From Bacillota bacterium (GTDB lineage Bacteria; Bacillota; Clostridia; Tissierellales; Gottschalkiaceae): 64,000 bases of DNA. The stretch lies in NCBI GenBank assembly GCA_023420895.1, contig JAEZUY010000021.1:62001-126000 (forward strand), written 5' to 3'. A program made the position numbers and the translations under genes. Below are positions 25,142 through 34,043 of the stretch, one piece after another; within the stretch, counting starts at the first letter, position 1; each line of letters opens with the position of its first letter. The notes under the pieces were generated by a model. It was not told the DNA's origin. It did no database searches and saw only the letters and a program-made list of their open reading frames with translations.

Positions 25142-27244
25142 CTAATCTTCATCATCCGGATCTATATCTCTTATCTCTTCAAAATCACAGTCTTCATTCA
25201 TGCAGTATACTTTAGTGCCTTTTTTGCTGTATTTTGAAAGGAGCATATCTCCGCATTTCGGACATGCATCTTTAAGAGGTTTGTCCCAAACCACAAAATC
25301 ACAGTCAGGATAATTAGAGCATCCGTAGAATATTCTTCCCTTCTTGCTTCTTCTTTCTACAATTTCTCCATCCTTGCATTTTGGACATTTTATTCCGAGT
25401 TCTTTTACAAGCGGTTTTGCATTTCTGCAGTCAGGAAAGCCTGGACATGCGAGAAATTTGCCGTATCTTCCCATCTTTATGACCATATTTCTTCCGCATT
25501 TTTCACATATTACATCGGTTACTTCATCTTTAAGTTCAACGTCCTTCATTTCTTCTTCCGCATGCTTAAGATCTTTTTCAAAGTCTTTGTAGAACTCTCT
25601 TATCGTGCTCTTCCATTCCACATCGCCTTTGGCAATCTCATCAAGCTGATTTTCCATATAGGCTGTAAATTCTTCATCCATTATATCTTTAAAATATTCT
25701 TTTAGAAGATCTGTCACTATTATCCCGAGTTCTGTAGGAATGAAGGTTTTCTTCTCAAGATATACATATCCTCTCGCAAGAATAGTAGATATTGTAGGAG
25801 CGTAAGTGCTCGGTCTTCCTATTCCAAGTTCTTCCAGAGTCTTTACCAGAGACGCCTCTGTATATCTTGGAGGCGGCTGAGTGAAATGCTGTTTAGGATC
25901 TATAGATTCCACTTTCAGCTTTTCGCCTTCTTCAACTTCAGGAATTATTACGTCTTTAGTATTGTCGTCAGCATATACTTTAAGGAAACCTTCAAAAACT
26001 ATTTTAGAGCCGTTCGACTTGAAAAGATAGTCTCCCGCTTTTATAGTTATTCCCATAGTCTGGAATTTTGCAGGCGCCATCTGGCTTCCCACGGTTCTAG
26101 ACCATATCAGATTGTAGAGTCTGTACTGGTCTCTTGAAAGAGAATCTTTTATTTCAGAAGGCGTCATGCTTATATCGGCAGGTCTTATGGCTTCGTGAGC
26201 ATCCTGAGAATCAACATCTGATTTCTTTTTCGCTCTTACGCCCTTTCCTATATACTCTTCTCCAAATTCTTCCTTTATAAAGCTTCTCGCTTTTCCTACA
26301 GCTTCTGAGGAAAGTCTTGTAGAGTCCGTTCTTATATAAGTAACAAGACCTATAGTCCCTTTGCCTTTTATATCTACTCCTTCATAAAGCTGCTGTGCGA
26401 GCATCATCGTCTTCTTAGTTGAAAATCCGAGCTTTCTTGATGCATCCTGCTGCAGACTGCTCGTAGTGTGAGGAGGATAAGGATTCCTATTTCTGCTTCC
26501 TCTCTTCACTTTTTCAACTGTGAAGTCTTTTCCCTTTATATTATCGAGCACTTTATCGACAGCTTCTCTGTCTTTAAGCTCAACTTTTTCTTCTTTATTT
26601 TTATCATTATACTGTCCGTAGAAATTAGATTTGAACTTCCTGTTTTTCTTCATATGCCCTACTTCTATAGACCAGTATTCCTGAGGTTCGAATTCTTCTA
26701 TTTCTTTTTCCCTGTCGCATATTATTTTCGTTGCAACAGACTGAACTCTTCCCGCTGAAAGTCCTTTTTTCACTTTTTTCCATAGAAGTGGACTTATCTG
26801 ATAACCAACCAGTCTGTCGAGAACTCTTCTGGCCTGCTGAGCATCGACTAAATCTTTATTTATCTTTCTCGGATGTTTTACTGCATCTTTTATAGTGTCT
26901 TTAGTTATCTCATTGAATTCAACTCTTATATCGTCATCTTCTGAAAGTCCGAGTATATGGGCTAAATGCCATGAAATAGCTTCTCCTTCTCTGTCGGGGT
27001 CGGTTGCCAGCAGAATATTGTCCGCTTTTTTAGCCTCTGTTTTCAGTTCTTTTATAAGAGGTCCTTTTCCCCAGATATTCATATACTGCGGTTCAAAATC
27101 ATTATCTATATCAACACCTAGCTTGCTTTTAGGCAGGTCTCTCACATGACCTACTGAAGCAGCTACTTTATAATTTCTTCCTAAAAATTTTGATATAGTC
27201 TTCGCCTTTGCAGGTGACTCGACTATCAGTAAATTTTTCGCCAT
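25142..27244 (-). CDS. topA: DNA topoisomerase I
   Basis: A 700-aa type IA topoisomerase that relaxes negative supercoils. The Toprim domain opens with LLIVESPAKAKTISKFLG and continues with ATDPDREGEAISWHL; the active-site Tyr lies in LVTYIRTDSTRLS (about residue 303); QPPPRYTEASLVKTLEELGIGRPSTY is a hallmark. Three C-terminal zinc ribbons (about 575-690) show CEKCG/CPGFPDC, CPKCKDG/CSNYPDC and CPKCGD/CMNEDC pairs. It lies between dprA and rpsB; the codY gene that often follows topA in Firmicutes is absent here. Confidence 0.98.
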   Translation of the reverse strand: MAKNLLIVESPAKAKTISKFLGRNYKVAASVGHVRDLPKSKLGVDIDNDFEPQYMNIWGKGPLIKELKTEAKKADNILLATDPDREGEAISWHLAHILGLSEDDDIRVEFNEITKDTIKDAVKHPRKINKDLVDAQQARRVLDRLVGYQISPLLWKKVKKGLSAGRVQSVATKIICDREKEIEEFEPQEYWSIEVGHMKKNRKFKSNFYGQYNDKNKEEKVELKDREAVDKVLDNIKGKDFTVEKVKRGSRNRNPYPPHTTSSLQQDASRKLGFSTKKTMMLAQQLYEGVDIKGKGTIGLVTYIRTDSTRLSSEAVGKARSFIKEEFGEEYIGKGVRAKKKSDVDSQDAHEAIRPADISMTPSEIKDSLSRDQYRLYNLIWSRTVGSQMAPAKFQTMGITIKAGDYLFKSNGSKIVFEGFLKVYADDNTKDVIIPEVEEGEKLKVESIDPKQHFTQPPPRYTEASLVKTLEELGIGRPSTYAPTISTILARGYVYLEKKTFIPTELGIIVTDLLKEYFKDIMDEEFTAYMENQLDEIAKGDVEWKSTIREFYKDFEKDLKHAEEEMKDVELKDEVTDVICEKCGRNMVIKMGRYGKFLACPGFPDCRNAKPLVKELGIKCPKCKDGEIVERRSKKGRIFYGCSNYPDCDFVVWDKPLKDACPKCGDMLLSKYSKKGTKVYCMNEDCDFEEIRDIDPDDED

Positions 27245-27377
27245 TAAATTATCAACTCCTCTATAATAATCAGATTCTTAATATACTATGCAGAAAACTG
27301 AATCATACGAATAAGTTTTTTATATCGACTTTCTTCATTATATAGTATAAAAGAATAATCTGATTCATTATAGACTG

Positions 27378-27406
27378 ATTATAACAGCAAGAAAAAAATC
27401 GGTCAA
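27378..27406 (-). promoter_or_regulatory. topA promoter
   Basis: Minus strand: -35 TTGACC (27401-27406), 17-base spacer, -10 TATAAT (27378-27383). The leader to the topA ATG is about 125 bases. Confidence 0.7.
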
Positions 27407-27477
27407 CTGTGAACTTTATTTTCCGGTCTGAAAAGTGACCGTCCGGTACTGAATTTTAATTCATATATAATCCCGAT

Positions 27478-28644
27478 TTATAGACTCAGTCTTCCGTCCT
27501 GGAGTCTCTTTATCTTTCTCTTAAGTTCAAGAACTGTAATGAGTCCATTCATCTGAACTACGCCTATTCCAGTGCTTTCTACGAGTTCATCTATGGTCTT
27601 CGGTCCATTCTCGAGCGAATCTATTATATCGTTCTCATCATTTCCGAGACTTCTGATTCTCTTATCCTTTTTTTCCTCTCTTTTTTTAATTTCCCTTAAT
27701 TCAAGAATTTCTTCCATTATGTCTTCTATTCCTTCTACAAGTTTTGCTCCCTGCTTAATCATTCTGTTCGTTCCTCTGCTGGAACTGCTGTTTATATTTC
27801 CCGGAACTGCAAATACTTCTCTGCCCTGTTCGAGAGCGTGACCGCATGTTATAAGAGTTCCGCTTCTCTCTTCAGCTTCAATAACGAGAGTTCCGAGTGA
27901 AAGACCGCTTATTATTCTGTTCCTTTTAGGAAAATTGTAGGGAAATCCCTGAGTTCCTATTGGAAATTCAGATATAACAGCGCCGTTTCCTATTATCTTC
28001 CAGTAGAGATTCCTGTTGTGAGCAGGATATATCTTGTCCACTCCCGTTCCCAGAACTGCAATAGTCCTTGAATTTCTTCTGACAGCCGCCATATGAGCGT
28101 ATGTATCTATCCCTGATGCCATTCCGCTCACTATGCATATGCCGTATCTTGCAAGCTCGTCAGCAAGCTTCTGAACAGCATATATGCCGTATGTGGAAGG
28201 CTTTCTGGGTCCTACGACAGCTATAGAGTTCTTATCATCGTACTTCAGATCTCCTTTATAATATAAAATTCTCGGCGGGTCGGGAATGTTTCTGAGGTTT
28301 TCAGGATAATCTCTGTCTTCTATCGAAACTACGTTTGCTCTATTTTTATTTATATCGTAAAGAATGTCTATGAGAAAATCTTCATTTCTGTTCATTATTA
28401 TTTCTCTTTTAGATTTCTCGCTTATGGGAAGAGCATCTATATCAGAATTAGGACATGTCCATATCTCTCTTATATCCTCAAAATGGTCTTCTAAAATCTG
28501 CATATATCTGTTATTCATCCCTCTTAAATTGTTCAGTACAAGCCAGATTTCTTTTTTCCCGATTTCTCCTATTTCTATATCTTCTCTTTCTATATTTTTA
28601 AAAATTGTCTTGTCTTCTAAATCTTTTAAATTAAATTCCTTCAT
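27478..28644 (-). CDS. dprA: DNA-processing protein DprA/Smf
   Basis: A 388-aa DNA-uptake and recombination mediator that loads RecA on incoming single strands. The Rossmann-like core carries VVGPRKPSTYG, VSGMASGIDTYAH, VLGTGVDKIYPAHN, and FPKRNRIISGLSLGTLVIEA (about 145-310). The N-terminal region is SAM/HhH-like and the C-terminal 60 residues form a winged-helix-like domain. I use ATG 28644 with AGGAGGG upstream; the start overlaps the comM stop by 14 bases. comM and dprA together hint at competence ability. Confidence 0.96.
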   Translation of the reverse strand: MKEFNLKDLEDKTIFKNIEREDIEIGEIGKKEIWLVLNNLRGMNNRYMQILEDHFEDIREIWTCPNSDIDALPISEKSKREIIMNRNEDFLIDILYDINKNRANVVSIEDRDYPENLRNIPDPPRILYYKGDLKYDDKNSIAVVGPRKPSTYGIYAVQKLADELARYGICIVSGMASGIDTYAHMAAVRRNSRTIAVLGTGVDKIYPAHNRNLYWKIIGNGAVISEFPIGTQGFPYNFPKRNRIISGLSLGTLVIEAEERSGTLITCGHALEQGREVFAVPGNINSSSSRGTNRMIKQGAKLVEGIEDIMEEILELREIKKREEKKDKRIRSLGNDENDIIDSLENGPKTIDELVESTGIGVVQMNGLITVLELKRKIKRLQDGRLSL

Positions 28645-30163
28645 TGTAATTCCCTCCTGATATTCTATTTCTGTACTGAACGGCTTCTGCAATATGAGCG
28701 GCATTTATATTTCTTTCTTCATTCATATCGGCAATAGTCCTCGAAAGCTTCAGTATATTGTTATAAGCTCTTGCGCTTAATCCGTAGCTGTCGAAAACCA
28801 GCTTTAAAAATTCTATGCTCTCATTATCTATACTGCAGTATCTTTTAACCTGTTCAGAGTTCATCTGGGAATTGAAGAATATATTTTCATCTTTAAATCT
28901 TTCCCTCTGTATATTATGTGTCCTTATTATTCTCTTTTTAATCACTTCAGAAGATTCTTCTTCAGATTTTTCAATAATTTCTTCAAATTCCACTCTTTTC
29001 ACATCTATCTGTATATCTATTCTGTCTAGAATAGGGGCGCTCAGCTTCTTTCTGTATCTCGCTAAGTCTCTGGGTGTGCATATGCATTCTCCTTCCGTCC
29101 CGAAATTCCCGCACGGACATGGATTCATTGTTGCAATAAGCATGAAATCTGACGGATATTCTGCAGTGATATCGAGTCTTGAAACAGTTATCTTTCTGTC
29201 TTCAAGCGGCTGCCTCAGCGCCTCTATTACTTTTGAATCAAACTCCGGAAATTCATCCATGAAGAGGATTCCTCCATGCGCCAGAGAAATTTCTCCCGGC
29301 AAAGCGTTCCTTCCTCCGCCGCATACTGCCGCATAAGTTGAAGTGTGATGCGGAGATCTGAAAGGTCTTTCTGTGATGAACTCTCTTTTTCTGTTCTCTC
29401 CTTTTATACTGTGAATTTTAGTTATTTCAACGGCTTCATTAAAACTCAGGCTCGGAAGAATTCCGGATACGGCAGAAGCCATCATAGTTTTTCCCGAACC
29501 TGCAGGACCGTTTATTATTATATTGTGCATTCCTGAAGCGGCCAGCTCTACAGCTCTTTTTGCAGCATGCTGTCCCCTTATATTTTTAAAATCAGTTTTT
29601 CCTTTTTTCTCCTCAGCTTCAATTTTCACTTCGGTCTTATAAGGAACTATATCGAGTTTTCCGTTTAAAAACTTCACCGTATCTAAAAGACTCTTAACTG
29701 GATATATTTCAATATTTTTCAGAACTCCTGCTTCTTCTTTATTGCCTTCTGGAAGAATCAGCCTTTCTATCCCCATCTTTTCAAATTCTATTGCAAGAGG
29801 CAGCGCTCCGTCTATTTCCATAATCTCGCCGCTCAGAGAAAGCTCTCCTATAAAAGCTGTATTTTCAGTTTTCCCTTTTATAACTTCCGAAGATTTCAGA
29901 ATTCCGGCTGCTATAGGCAGATCTAAATGAGCGCCTTCCTTTCTTATATTTGCAGGCGAAAGATTCGCGACTATTCTGCTTATAGGAAAATCAAAACCGC
30001 TGTTTTTAATTGCAGACTTCACCCTTTCTTTCGACTCTTTCACTGAAGCTCCCGCAAGACCGACTATGAAAAAATTCGGCATTCCTCTTGATATATCGGT
30101 CTCGACTTCCACATTTATGCCTTCAAGACCTGAAAGCACGGCCGTATTAATCTTAGAAATCAT
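28631..30163 (-). CDS. comM: YifB/ComM-family Mg chelatase-like AAA+ ATPase
   Basis: A 510-aa protein. The N-terminal Lon-like substrate fold (about 1-180) contains GLAGASVKESKERV; the AAA+ core shows Walker A GPAGSGKTMMA (about 219), Walker B GGILFMDEFPEF and the FRSPHHTST segment; a C-terminal Mg-chelatase domain has YNNILKLSRTIADM. ComM is a helicase that extends D-loops during natural transformation. Next gene is dprA, with overlap. Confidence 0.95.
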   Translation of the reverse strand: MISKINTAVLSGLEGINVEVETDISRGMPNFFIVGLAGASVKESKERVKSAIKNSGFDFPISRIVANLSPANIRKEGAHLDLPIAAGILKSSEVIKGKTENTAFIGELSLSGEIMEIDGALPLAIEFEKMGIERLILPEGNKEEAGVLKNIEIYPVKSLLDTVKFLNGKLDIVPYKTEVKIEAEEKKGKTDFKNIRGQHAAKRAVELAASGMHNIIINGPAGSGKTMMASAVSGILPSLSFNEAVEITKIHSIKGENRKREFITERPFRSPHHTSTYAAVCGGGRNALPGEISLAHGGILFMDEFPEFDSKVIEALRQPLEDRKITVSRLDITAEYPSDFMLIATMNPCPCGNFGTEGECICTPRDLARYRKKLSAPILDRIDIQIDVKRVEFEEIIEKSEEESSEVIKKRIIRTHNIQRERFKDENIFFNSQMNSEQVKRYCSIDNESIEFLKLVFDSYGLSARAYNNILKLSRTIADMNEERNINAAHIAEAVQYRNRISGGNYNEGI

Positions 30164-30527
30164 TGAATCACCTTTCTTTTCTGTATTTTATTTAATTTTT
30201 ATCTGTATTTTGAAAATTAAAAATTGTTTTTAATATATTTTTAAATATTTTGCTGATTAGAATTTTAAATATATTTTTCTGATTAAATAGATAAATTTGT
30301 CTTTTACAGTTTTTATCTTTAAATTTTAAAAATGCTCCGAAGAGAAAAATGGCTATATTTTAAGATTTTCCTGATATTTTTAGATATTATTTAAGATATT
30401 TTATGAAAATTTGAATTTTTTCTGCATATGATTTTGAACTGATATTCTCATTTTTTTACTGAATATAGTTTAGTCCCTTATTAAATTGGTTATATATATT
30501 ATATAAGATATCGAGGAGGTTGTCCAA
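30164..30527. other. AT-rich divergent region comM / small protein gene
   Basis: Dominated by ATTTT/TAAAT runs. It should contain the promoters of comM (minus) and of the small protein at 30528 (plus), with GAGGAGG right before the latter. I could not identify a convincing -35/-10 pair, so use of an alternative sigma factor is possible. Confidence 0.35.
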
Positions 30528-30719
30528 ATGTCAGACAAAGATAAAAAAGATAAAAAAGTTGAAGAAGTGAAAAAAGATCCTGAAAAACTTCAAAAAGAAG
30601 ATCAGAGCACTGCAGCATGGGCAGACACTAAATGCACTACTGAAGATGCAAATGTGTCAATTCCAAGTGATGAAGCTGTAGAAGCGGCTCAAGAATGGAT
30701 AAACGAAAATAAAAGATAA
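30528..30719 (+). CDS. DUF3787-like small protein (spore-surface type)
   Basis: A 63-aa hydrophilic protein: Lys/Asp-rich N-terminal third, then TAAWADTKCTTEDANVSIPS and EAVEAAQEWINENKR. The pattern 'TAAWAN/D ... V.IPS...V..A.EWV/I.EN' is what I recall for clostridial DUF3787 proteins, some of which are named spore surface proteins. Strong GAGGAGG ribosome-binding site; own terminator at 30781-30812. It is a plus-strand insertion between comM and the cyclophilin gene. If the family call holds, the host probably sporulates. Confidence 0.65.
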   Translation: MSDKDKKDKKVEEVKKDPEKLQKEDQSTAAWADTKCTTEDANVSIPSDEAVEAAQEWINENKR

Positions 30720-30780
30720 TTAATTTGGAATAATTTTAATTGAAATAATTTTAAACTAAATTAAAAAATTGAATATTTTC

Positions 30781-30812
30781 AAAAGATACCCTTATTTTAA
30801 GGGTATCTTTTT
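30781..30812. terminator. bidirectional terminator
   Basis: Stem AAAAGATACCCTTA / TAAGGGTATCTTTT with a 3-base loop and T-rich tail; between the small protein gene and the convergent cyclophilin gene. Confidence 0.9.
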
Positions 30813-30855
30813 TATTTTAGGTATATTTTAGTTTATTCTCTGAATATATAACTGA

Positions 30856-31374
30856 CTACATTTTTTCTACTTCGCCGTAGTCTTCTCCAAATGTGTCTAC
30901 TGTCATTTTCTTGATTTTCTGATCTTCAAAAGGTCTGTCCATGTAGTCTCTAGGTGCTGAAACTATTTCATCTGCAGCTTCCATTCCTTCTGTAACTCTT
31001 CCGAATGCCGCATACTGTCCGTCAAGATGAGGCGCAGTTTCAGTCATTATGAAAAACTGTGATCCTCCTGAGTTAGGATCCATAGCTCTTGCCATAGAAA
31101 GAACTCCTCTTTCATGAAGTATTTTATTCTCGAATCCGTTTCCTGTGAATTCTCCGAATATTGAATATCCAGGTCCGCCAACTCCTGTTCCTTCCGGACA
31201 TCCTCCCTGAATCATGAATCCAGGTATTACTCTGTGGAATATAAGTCCGTCATAGAATCCGCTGTTTATAAGCGATATAAAGTTTCTAACTGTATTTGGA
31301 GCTATATCAGGATAAAGTTCAGCTTTCATAACTTTTCCATTTTCAAGCTCTATTGTAACTATAGGATTTTGCAT
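30856..31374 (-). CDS. peptidyl-prolyl cis-trans isomerase, cyclophilin type
   Basis: A 172-aa single-domain cytoplasmic cyclophilin (no signal peptide). It shows IAPNTVRNFISLINSGFYDGLIFHRVIPGFMIQGG with the active-site Arg/Phe, SMARAMDPNSGGSQFFI and FGRVTEGMEAAD. It accelerates proline isomerisation in folding. I use ATG 31374 (MQNPIVTIE), with AGGAGG seven bases upstream. It overlaps no neighbour and follows yraN. Confidence 0.96.
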   Translation of the reverse strand: MQNPIVTIELENGKVMKAELYPDIAPNTVRNFISLINSGFYDGLIFHRVIPGFMIQGGCPEGTGVGGPGYSIFGEFTGNGFENKILHERGVLSMARAMDPNSGGSQFFIMTETAPHLDGQYAAFGRVTEGMEAADEIVSAPRDYMDRPFEDQKIKKMTVDTFGEDYGEVEKM

Positions 31375-31387
31375 AGTTTTTCCTCCT

Positions 31388-31744
31388 CTAAAAAGCATTC
31401 TCTATATGATTTATTTTAAAATAACCATTTTGTTCTACAATTTCTATTATATCAAATCTCGGCTGTTTATCCGATGATGTTTTAAAACTATAAAAATATT
31501 CTGCAGTTTTTCTTATTTTCATAATTTTTTTAATATCTACAGAGTCTGCTGGTCTTGAACTGTAGTATCGGCTTCTCGTCTTGACTTCTGTAAATACCAG
31601 ATATTCCCCGTCTTCAGATATTATATCTATCTCTCCGGATCTTATCTGGAAGTTTCTTGAAACGATTTTATGCCCTTTTTCCAAAAGATACTCGGCAGCC
31701 TTTTCTTCACCCAGACTTCCGAGTTCTTTTCTTTTAAAGCTCAC
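31388..31744 (-). CDS. YraN/UPF0102 nuclease-fold protein
   Basis: A 118-aa member of the UPF0102 family with a PD-(D/E)xK-like fold. LGSLGEEKAAEYLLEKGHKIVSRNF, then GEIDIISEDGEYLVFTEVKTRS, gives the putative Asp, Glu-x-Lys catalytic residues. The role is unknown; it usually lies near rnhB and dprA as here. The start is GTG at 31744, overlapping the last base of deaD, so translation is coupled. Confidence 0.92.
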   Translation of the reverse strand: MSFKRKELGSLGEEKAAEYLLEKGHKIVSRNFQIRSGEIDIISEDGEYLVFTEVKTRSRYYSSRPADSVDIKKIMKIRKTAEYFYSFKTSSDKQPRFDIIEIVEQNGYFKINHIENAF

Positions 31745-33369
31745 TAGTCTCTGTCGTTCGCTTTCTCTACACTTACAGTTCTTCCCTGGAACTTCTTCCT
31801 GTTCAGACCTTTTTTCAGTCTGTCGAAATCTCTCTTGTCTACATAGAAGAATGAGAATTTATCCATTATAACTATATCGTTTATGGAGTTTCCGCCTACT
31901 CCAGATTTCTCTCTTATGAAGTTCAGAAGCTTTCTGACACTGAGTCCGTCTTTCTTTCCTATATTCATGAAGACTCTTCTGCCTTTTCTGTTTCTGCCTC
32001 TTCCGCCTCTTTCTCTTCTTCCTGATCTTTCTCTTCCTCTTCTGTCTGTAGCTTCTTCAAGTTTGTCTTTCTTAACTCCGTAGCTGACTTCGCTCTTGTA
32101 CTTCTCTTTAAGCATAGATGCTATTATCTCTACTGGATCTATCTCTTCAGCAAGTTCTCTCGCCATAGCCATAAATGCTTGATTGTCGTCTTCCTCAACT
32201 TCTTTCGAAACATCATCCATTATTTTTCTGCTCTTGGCTTCAAATATGTCGGTTATAGTCGGTATAGGTTTTTTCTCTATCTCGCATTTAAGTTCTCTTT
32301 TTATTTCTTTCAGCTTTCCTTTTTCTCTAGGAGTGAGTATCGTAAATGCTTCTCCTAATCTGTTAGCTCTTCCTGTTCTTCCGATTCTGTGAACGTAAGA
32401 CTCTGTTTCAAAAGGAAGACCGTAGTTTATAACGTGAGAAACATGCGAAACGTCTATTCCTCTGGCTGCAACGTCTGTTGCTATCAGTATCTTTATATTT
32501 CCTTTTCTGAAATTCTCAAGCGTTCTCATTCTGAAGTGCTGAGTCATGTCTCCGTGCATTCCTTCTGCACTGTACTTTCTTCCCTGAAGTTTTGCGACCA
32601 GGTCGTCAACTTCTTTTTTAGTATTGCAGAATATTATAGTGTATTCCGGCGAATACAGATCTAAAACTCTTAAAAGAGTCTCTACTCTGTTTTCCGGCTT
32701 AGTATAGAAATAGAACTGAGTAACATTCGATGTAGTAACCGATTTCTTTGCAATCTTTATATGTTCAAGTTCCTCTTTCATATAGTTCTTAGCCAGTTTC
32801 TTTATTCTGTCCGGCATAGTTGCTGAAAACAGAAGTGTCTGTCTGTTTTCTCCAGATTCTTTTATTATCTTCTCTATATCGTCTATGAATCCCATATTCA
32901 GCATTTCATCAGCTTCATCCAGAACGAAGAATTCTATATCGTTCAGTTTGAGAACTTTCCTGTTCATAAGGTCTAAAACTCTTCCCGGAGTTCCAACTAC
33001 AATATCTGTTCCGGATTTTATCTGTCTTATCTGATTCTCTATAGAACTTCCTCCGAATACAGGTGTTATCTTGATATCCTTGAATTTAGCAAGTCTGTTT
33101 ATTTCGTCATTTACCTGAAGAGCAAGTTCTCTTGTAGGAGTTAAAACTATAGCTTTAACCTTTCCTCTTTCTCTCTTCATCATGCTCAGTATAGGCGCTC
33201 CGAAAGCCAGTGTTTTTCCTGTTCCTGTCTGTGCCTGTCCTATCATGTCTTTTCCGTCTAAAAGCACAGGTATCGCTTCATTCTGTATTTCAGACGGCTC
33301 GCTGAATCCCATCTTTTCTATCGCTTTAAGCACCTGTTCGTCTAATCCTAGTTCTCTAAATTTTTCCAA
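31744..33369 (-). CDS. DEAD-box RNA helicase, DeaD/CshA type with DbpA-like RNA-binding domain
   Basis: A 541-aa helicase. Q motif MGFSEPSEIQNEAIP, motif I AQTGTGKT, motif Ia PTRELALQ, DEAD near residue 152, SAT, and motif VI HRIGRTGR are all present. After an Arg/Gly-rich linker (about 440-465) comes a DbpA-like RNA-binding domain (VFMNIGKKDGLSVRKLLNFI ... RTVSVEKA). Such helicases remodel rRNA or mRNA in ribosome assembly and cold stress. Its position between rnhB and yraN is an addition to the usual order. Confidence 0.95.
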   Translation of the reverse strand: MEKFRELGLDEQVLKAIEKMGFSEPSEIQNEAIPVLLDGKDMIGQAQTGTGKTLAFGAPILSMMKRERGKVKAIVLTPTRELALQVNDEINRLAKFKDIKITPVFGGSSIENQIRQIKSGTDIVVGTPGRVLDLMNRKVLKLNDIEFFVLDEADEMLNMGFIDDIEKIIKESGENRQTLLFSATMPDRIKKLAKNYMKEELEHIKIAKKSVTTSNVTQFYFYTKPENRVETLLRVLDLYSPEYTIIFCNTKKEVDDLVAKLQGRKYSAEGMHGDMTQHFRMRTLENFRKGNIKILIATDVAARGIDVSHVSHVINYGLPFETESYVHRIGRTGRANRLGEAFTILTPREKGKLKEIKRELKCEIEKKPIPTITDIFEAKSRKIMDDVSKEVEEDDNQAFMAMARELAEEIDPVEIIASMLKEKYKSEVSYGVKKDKLEEATDRRGRERSGRRERGGRGRNRKGRRVFMNIGKKDGLSVRKLLNFIREKSGVGGNSINDIVIMDKFSFFYVDKRDFDRLKKGLNRKKFQGRTVSVEKANDRD

Positions 33370-33395
33370 AATTAATCCTCCTGTAATAACGCAAA

Positions 33396-34016
33396 CTACT
33401 TTATTATGTTCTTAAGGAAGGATCGTCTGTGAATCTCGCATGGTCCGTATTTCACTATATTTTCTCTGTGTTCCTTTGTACCGTAACCTTTGTGTTTCTT
33501 AAAGTTGTATTCCGGAAACGACTCTTCCCATTCATTTCTGCAGAGTCTGTCTCTGTAGACCTTGGCCACTATAGATGCGGCAGCTATACCGTAACAGCTG
33601 GCATCTCCTTTTATGATGGCTTTTTCAGGTATTCCGACATTAATACTTTCTGCGTCTATAAGTATAAAGTCCGGCTTTACCGTCTCTCCCTGCTTGTTTT
33701 TCATATTCGTAACAGCTATCTTCATAGCTAATAAAGTTGCCTGACGTATGTTAATATCGTCTATCTGCTGAGCCGGGATTCTTCCTATTCCCACAGCTTC
33801 AGCCTCTTCCATAATTATTTCATAAAGTTTTTCTCTTTTTTTCTCGGAAATTTTCTTTGAATCCTTAATGCCTTCTATTTCTGAATCTATAGGCATTATA
33901 ACGGCAGCGGCCACAACATCTCCTGCAAGACAGCCTCTTCCGACTTCGTCTATGCAGGCTATTTTTTCATAGCCCTGCTCTCTGAGTTTTCTCTCTTCTT
34001 CTCTCATAGTATTCAT
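33396..34016 (-). CDS. rnhB: ribonuclease HII
   Basis: A 206-aa RNase HII that removes ribonucleotides from DNA and RNA-DNA hybrids. The catalytic block CIDEVGRGCLAGDVVAAAV, then IKDSKKISEKKRE, and FILIDAESINV match the family. I choose ATG 34016, with GGTGA just upstream; an upstream GTG (34025) and another ATG (34007) are possible. It follows rbgA, the standard order. Confidence 0.96.
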   Translation of the reverse strand: MNTMREEERKLREQGYEKIACIDEVGRGCLAGDVVAAAVIMPIDSEIEGIKDSKKISEKKREKLYEIIMEEAEAVGIGRIPAQQIDDINIRQATLLAMKIAVTNMKNKQGETVKPDFILIDAESINVGIPEKAIIKGDASCYGIAAASIVAKVYRDRLCRNEWEESFPEYNFKKHKGYGTKEHRENIVKYGPCEIHRRSFLKNIIK

Positions 34017-34043
34017 TTTATTCACCGCTTTTCTTCTATAATA

